Notes under the pieces: model-generated
The model's database searches: none
The model's input: only the letters and a program-made list of their open reading frames with translations
Told to the model about the DNA's origin: nothing
NCBI GenBank assembly: GCA_034096865.1
Contig: JAWQFJ010018924.1
Span: forward strand, 1-10,756
Source: Theodoxus fluviatilis
Taxonomy: Eukaryota > Mollusca > Gastropoda > Cycloneritida > Neritidae
Direction of reading: 5' to 3'
Length of the DNA: 10,756 nucleotides
Part shown: piece after piece, positions 7,841-10,756 of the stretch
Layout: the number at the start of each line of letters is the position of its first letter
Numbering within the stretch: the stretch's first letter is position 1
Program-made: the position numbers and the translations under genes

Positions 7841-7897
7841 GATTATGTGCAAGACACAGTGTCGAAGTTCAATCCCTGGGACGGGAGAAATCTGGAT
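7841..7897 (+). repeat. Short dispersed repeat B (SINE-like), next to a splice acceptor
   Basis: This is a second copy of the ~55-base core seen at 7116-7172: TTATGTGCAAGACACAGTGT, then AGTTCAATCCCTGGGACGGG, then AGAAATCTGGATT. The B-box-like word starts with A instead of G (7866-7876). It ends about 21 bases from the 3' splice site of the 7819-7625 exon, in antisense orientation to the gene. Confidence 0.6.
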
Positions 7898-8111
7898 TCT
7901 TTCGTGCTATTTCCCAGTCGGCGGCTCCCCTGTGTCATGACTGTGTGTTGTAACCCTGGGTGCACTTGAATGAGTATGAATGTATGAGGTGAGCATCTAT
8001 GATGCACCTTGCCCTCTGTGTGACGGATCAAAAAACAACAATTCATCCTAAAAGTAAAAGGAGATTCCTCAACTTTCCGCCATGTTTACAATGCATTGGG
8101 ATACCGTGTTA

Positions 8112-8350
8112 CAGAGTTCCCGCATACTTCCAAGAAACAAATTTCCTAACTTTTCCATGACATTTCCATGACTTAGAAATACTCAACAAAAAAAAATCTC
8201 GCATAAATCAGCGAAAATGTACAACTTGTTTTGCACTGCTAGAGAGCTGAAATTGAAATCTGAATAAATTGAATGTATAAAAAGACAGGGTGGTAAAATA
8301 TCAAAGACTTTCAAAGGTGAAAAATATGGCATGCTAATGAGCACAAATGA
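8112..8350. mobile_element. Possible hAT-type MITE remnant, left part
   Basis: Starting at 8112 the sequence CAGAGTTCCCGCATACTTCC resembles hAT terminal inverted repeats (CAGNGTTCCC). It is followed by TTTTCCATGACATTTCCATGA-like words that are common inside hAT-derived MITEs. Similar words (CCCATGACTCTTCAGTTTTA and CTTTTCAAGGCCCTTTAAAA) appear after copy 2, at about 9246-9300. That suggests copy 2 (8351-9212) landed inside an older hAT-like MITE. The opposite terminus was not found, so this is tentative. Confidence 0.35.
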
Positions 8351-9212
8351 AACAAGAAGGGCAAAGCCCATACGACTCACATGCTTGACCTTGACCTTTA
8401 TATGACCTTGACCTTCAGGTGACATTCAAGGTCAAGGTCAAACAACTAAACCTACCAATGACATCATACACAAAGAAATGCTTTACACATTTTTCCTACC
8501 AAAATACATGTGACCTTGACCCAAGGTCAAGGTCATCCAAGGTCATGCAACACAAAGCTGTTAATTCAAGACATAGGAAGCACAATGGTGCTTATTGGCA
8601 CTTTCTACCATGAGATATAGTCACTTTTAGTGGTTCACTACCCCATTTTGGTCACATTTCATAAGGGTCAAAGTGACCTTGACCTTGATGATATGTGACC
8701 AAATGTGTCTCATGATGAAAGTATAACATGTGCCCCACATAATTATTAAGTTTGAAACAGTTATCTTCCATAGTTCAGGGTCAAGGTCACTTCAAAATAT
8801 GTATACAATCCAACTTTGAAGAGCTCCTGTGACCTTGACCTTGAAGCAAGGTCAACCAAACTGGTATCAAAAGATAGGGCTTGCTTTGACCTATATACCA
8901 CTTGTAGCTAAGGTCGCCATTCTTAATAACGTGGGAGAAAATTGGGAAAATGTGAAAAATGACTGTTTTTGAGACCACATTTATGGCTCCTGTGACCTTG
9001 ACCTTGAAGCAAGGTCAAGTCACTATGTATGTTTTTTGAGGCCTTGTCATCATACACCATCATGCCACATTTGGTGTTGATAGACTTAATAGTCTCCGAG
9101 AAAAATCCAACGTTTAAGTTTTTTACGCCCGGACGCCCGGACGGACGGACGCCCGGACGGACGACACGGATCAGTACATAGACTCACTTTTGCTTCGCAT
9201 GTGAGTCAAAAA
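8351..9212 (+). mobile_element. ~870-bp dispersed element, copy 2
   Basis: Same element and orientation as 6140-7013, with about 99% identity. Differences seen include C6213 to A8424, and CACG to CACA near 8472. AGCTACTGTG becomes AGCTCCTGTG near 8825, and two changes lie near 8923-8931. Others include TATATTTT to TATGTTTT near 9031, and CGGCTCAG to CGGATCAG near 9170. Inverted termini GACTCACATGC (8374-8384) and GCATGTGAGTC (9197-9207) are both intact. The right-end GGAC array is shorter and interrupted by GCCC. It has no coding capacity. It lies in the intron between the 9880-9747 and 7819-7625 exons. Confidence 0.9.
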
Positions 9213-9336
9213 AACATCGGCAGATACAGAAATTTCACATCTTTCCCATGACTCTTCAGTTTTAGCCAAAATTTAATAACTTTTCAAGGCCCTTTAAAAC
9301 TATTTTGCAAATTTTATATAAATTTTTATTTCTTTA

Positions 9337-9393
9337 TTATGTGCAAAGCGCAATGCCATGGTTCAATCCCTGGGACAGGAGAAAACGGGATTG
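9337..9393 (+). repeat. Short dispersed repeat C (SINE-like)
   Basis: This is the third copy of the ~55-base core: TTATGTGCAAAGCGCAATGC, then CATGGTTCAATCCCTGGGAC, then AGGAGAAAACGGGATT. The B-box-like GGTTCAATCCC is at 9360-9370. Sequence on both sides differs from the other two copies. It is in the same orientation as A and B, antisense to the host gene. Confidence 0.6.
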
Positions 9394-9746
9394 TTAACGC
9401 AAATCAAGTCACGGTGTCCCTAGTAATTCCCCTCTTACTGATCGCGTAGGGAGACACGGTGGGTCAATTCTTACCCCGAACCCACAGGGGTGTTTCAAGC
9501 TGGTAATGATTTGTTGATGTTAATTTATGCACAACAATTTTACAAGCTACATCATCTTCAAAATAGACAAGCTAAGTAAGTTTACTGTGAAACTTTGCGC
9601 ATTCACTTGACTCATTAGTGTATGGAAGGCAGGCTCGTAAACAAGTTTGCGGGCTAGTAAATTTTATGTGCAACTAGCCAGGCAAGTTAGTTAACCATAA
9701 CACTTTTGAACATCCCTGGGTCGAGTGAAAAACACGGAGCGCAAAC
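9394..9746. other. Intron sequence, nothing recognised
   Basis: This is the donor-proximal part of the intron following the 9880-9747 exon. It contains imperfect inverted words (ACGGTGTCCCTAG near 9412 against TAGGGAGACACGGT near 9448) but no coding frame and no repeat shared elsewhere in the window beyond the SINE-like core. Confidence 0.5.
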
Positions 9747-9880
9747 CTGCACTGCCTTGGACAGGACTCCAAAACCCATGGTGGAGAGCGAATGGAAGTC
9801 CAGGTAGCTGTAGTCGGCATGCATGGCTGCGTGCTCCACGCGATTCACCAGGTCAAACAAACGCCAGATGTCGGGCTGAC
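9747..9880 (-). CDS. Internal exon of hotdog-fold protein, start of first hotdog domain
   Basis: The exon is 134 nt: two bases completing an upstream codon, then 44 codons. The acceptor is GTTGTTCCCCAG before 9880; the donor is GTGCAG followed by GTTTGC after 9747 (phase 0). It encodes QPDIWRLFDLVNRVEHAAMH and continues ADYSYLDFHSLSTMGFGVLS then KAVQ. It joins in frame to LHIRPNFYEH of the next exon. The segment with several His/Asp residues before a hydrophobic helix is where hotdog thioesterases place their first strand and central helix, but the exact DxxGHVN motif is absent. The upstream exons, with the protein's N-terminus and any targeting signal, must lie to the right of the window, since I found no acceptable exon in 9881-10756. 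The family call is inference from pattern. Confidence 0.85.
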
Positions 9881-10049
9881 CTGGGGAACAACACCACAAA
9901 TCTGTTGCATGAAATGACAGAAAATGACAGTTGCAGCAGATGTGCAGTAATGAGTTTCCGAGAGAAGAAATGGGTTGTTTCCTGTTTCGTGTTTGACAAA
10001 GACCCAAATCTGCCTTCTTTGTGTGAAAATGAAAACCTCTGTTGTGTGC

Positions 10050-10293
10050 ACCTGGGCCCGTATTCACAATGGCGATTTATCGGCGATTTATTTTAACTTC
10101 GATTTATCTCTAAACTCAGACGATTCCGACTGCCTGTTCCGCTCTCCCTTGGCTGGAAACCAGTATATATAGCAAAGCGCAACCTAGGATCCTCTGACGA
10201 GCGTACCTTATCTAACCGATCAAGATAGCCCGGGCTTAGGGGATAAATCAAGTGTTAAAAAGATAAATCGCCGTTGTGAATACGGGCCCAGGT
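10050..10293. mobile_element. 244-bp MITE with long terminal inverted repeats
   Basis: The first 32 bases (10050-10081) start ACCTGGGCCCGTATTCACAA. They are the reverse complement of 10262-10293, with one mismatch (T10070). The similarity continues imperfectly inward to about 10109 and 10242, through repeated CGATTTATC words. No coding sequence is inside. A TATATATAG word lies near 10163. A clear target-site duplication was not seen, so superfamily is open. It lies upstream of the 9880-9747 exon, presumably in an intron of the same gene. Confidence 0.88.
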
Positions 10294-10413
10294 CTTTAAC
10301 TTGCGGTCTGTCCCAGCTTGCGCCAGGAAAGTAAAAGCAGGACAGGTGTGTGTTTTCTACAGGATGTTTATTTCCGGACTGGTCAACGCTTCTAGCAATC
10401 ACTCATGCACCAA

Positions 10414-10560
10414 CAGTGGTCACTTGTGCTGCTCAGGCTGCGCCTTAATATGGCACCGACAGCCTCTTCTGCGCTCTCAGCTTCCAGTGACCCGTGCTGG
10501 ACAGGCTGCGCCTCAATACGGTACCGACAGCCTTCCAAGCACTCGCTGCCCGTCACCAGT
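10414..10560. repeat. Degenerate ~68-bp tandem duplication
   Basis: Two units share CAGGCTGCGCCT(T/C)AATA(T/C)GG followed by (C/T)ACCGACAGCC, at 10434 and 10502 (offset 68). Each is introduced by CAGTGGTCACTTGTGCTG or CAGTGACCCGTGCTGG (10414 and 10485). A third, weaker GTCACCAGTCTC start follows near 10552. The long plus-strand frame through here is not supported as a gene. Confidence 0.7.
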
Positions 10561-10756
10561 CTCTCCTCCAGTCTCAGTCACCTCTAGTCTTATGTACATG
10601 CGAATATATAGTGCCGTGCTTTGGGTTCGAGAGTATGTCCAGCGAACCCAGACCTGCCACATGGGCATACTCGAGGGCCAATCGGTGGTCAGAAGCCTAA
10701 TGCGAACGGGGATGGGGAGTTTCCAGTCCCCCACTCCCCACCCAGCACTCCGCTGA
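10561..10756. other. Unassigned right edge
   Basis: No exon, RNA gene or repeat is recognised. Frames on both strands are open for 60 to 150 codons, but they overlap each other and carry no recognisable motif or usable splice pattern linking them to the hotdog gene. Confidence 0.4.

Noticed and set aside
6140..9212. Circular RNA formation from repeats flanking the 7819-7625 exon
   Set aside because: The two large copies are in direct, not inverted, orientation, so they would not pair to loop out the exon in RNA.
9725..10096. 123-codon plus-strand frame opposite the 9880-9747 exon
   Set aside because: It is the shadow of the minus-strand exon, which is supported by splice sites and in-frame joining to the next exon.
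10301..10756. 151-codon plus-strand frame at the right edge
   Set aside because: It crosses a degenerate 68-bp tandem duplication and has no recognisable domain. Overlapping frames on both strands are similarly long.

Overview
The window looks like nuclear DNA from an animal, most likely a marine mollusc. It has split genes with GT-AG introns, no bacterial gene layout, and dense repeats. The evidence for a mollusc is the repeat style: many TGACCTTGACC words and a GGAC array. That point rests on general knowledge, not on a database match.

The only convincing host gene is on the minus strand and is partial at both ends. Three exons fit together in one reading frame: 9880-9747 (44 codons plus 2 nt), 7819-7625 (65 codons) and 5359-4961 (133 codons). 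All three have consensus splice sites, and both internal junctions are phase 0. They encode 242 contiguous residues that look like two consecutive hotdog-fold (4HBT, acyl-thioesterase-like) domains. The N-terminal exons should lie beyond position 10756. No convincing C-terminal exon was found, apart from a weak 15-residue candidate at 4491-4444.

Layout from left to right. 1-781: a non-LTR retrotransposon reverse-transcriptase fragment on the minus strand, a 27-bp tandem repeat, then a plus-strand retrotransposon 3' end with a TGA microsatellite tail. This arrangement resembles a twin-priming inversion. 782-1228: unassigned, with a 20-base C run. 1229-2621: a 28-bp minisatellite of about 50 units, nearly free of G on the plus strand, which creates long false ORFs. 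2622-3894: unassigned DNA with three 60-bp tandem repeats that carry CRE-like sites. 3895-4440: pyrimidine-rich low-complexity DNA. 4441-9880: the host gene. Each of its two introns holds one copy of the same ~870-bp element (6140-7013 and 8351-9212), in the same orientation and about 99% identical. 10050-10293: a 244-bp MITE with long terminal inverted repeats. 10414-10560: a degenerate 68-bp tandem duplication.

The most notable observations are these. The repeat pair brackets one in-frame exon. Each copy carries ten perfect TCAAGGTCA words, the extended half-site known for NR5A/ERR orphan nuclear receptors. A strong G-quadruplex motif starts 25 nt past a 5' splice site on the sense strand. 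I see no sign of an undescribed multi-gene system; the interest lies in repeat architecture and its possible effect on one gene.
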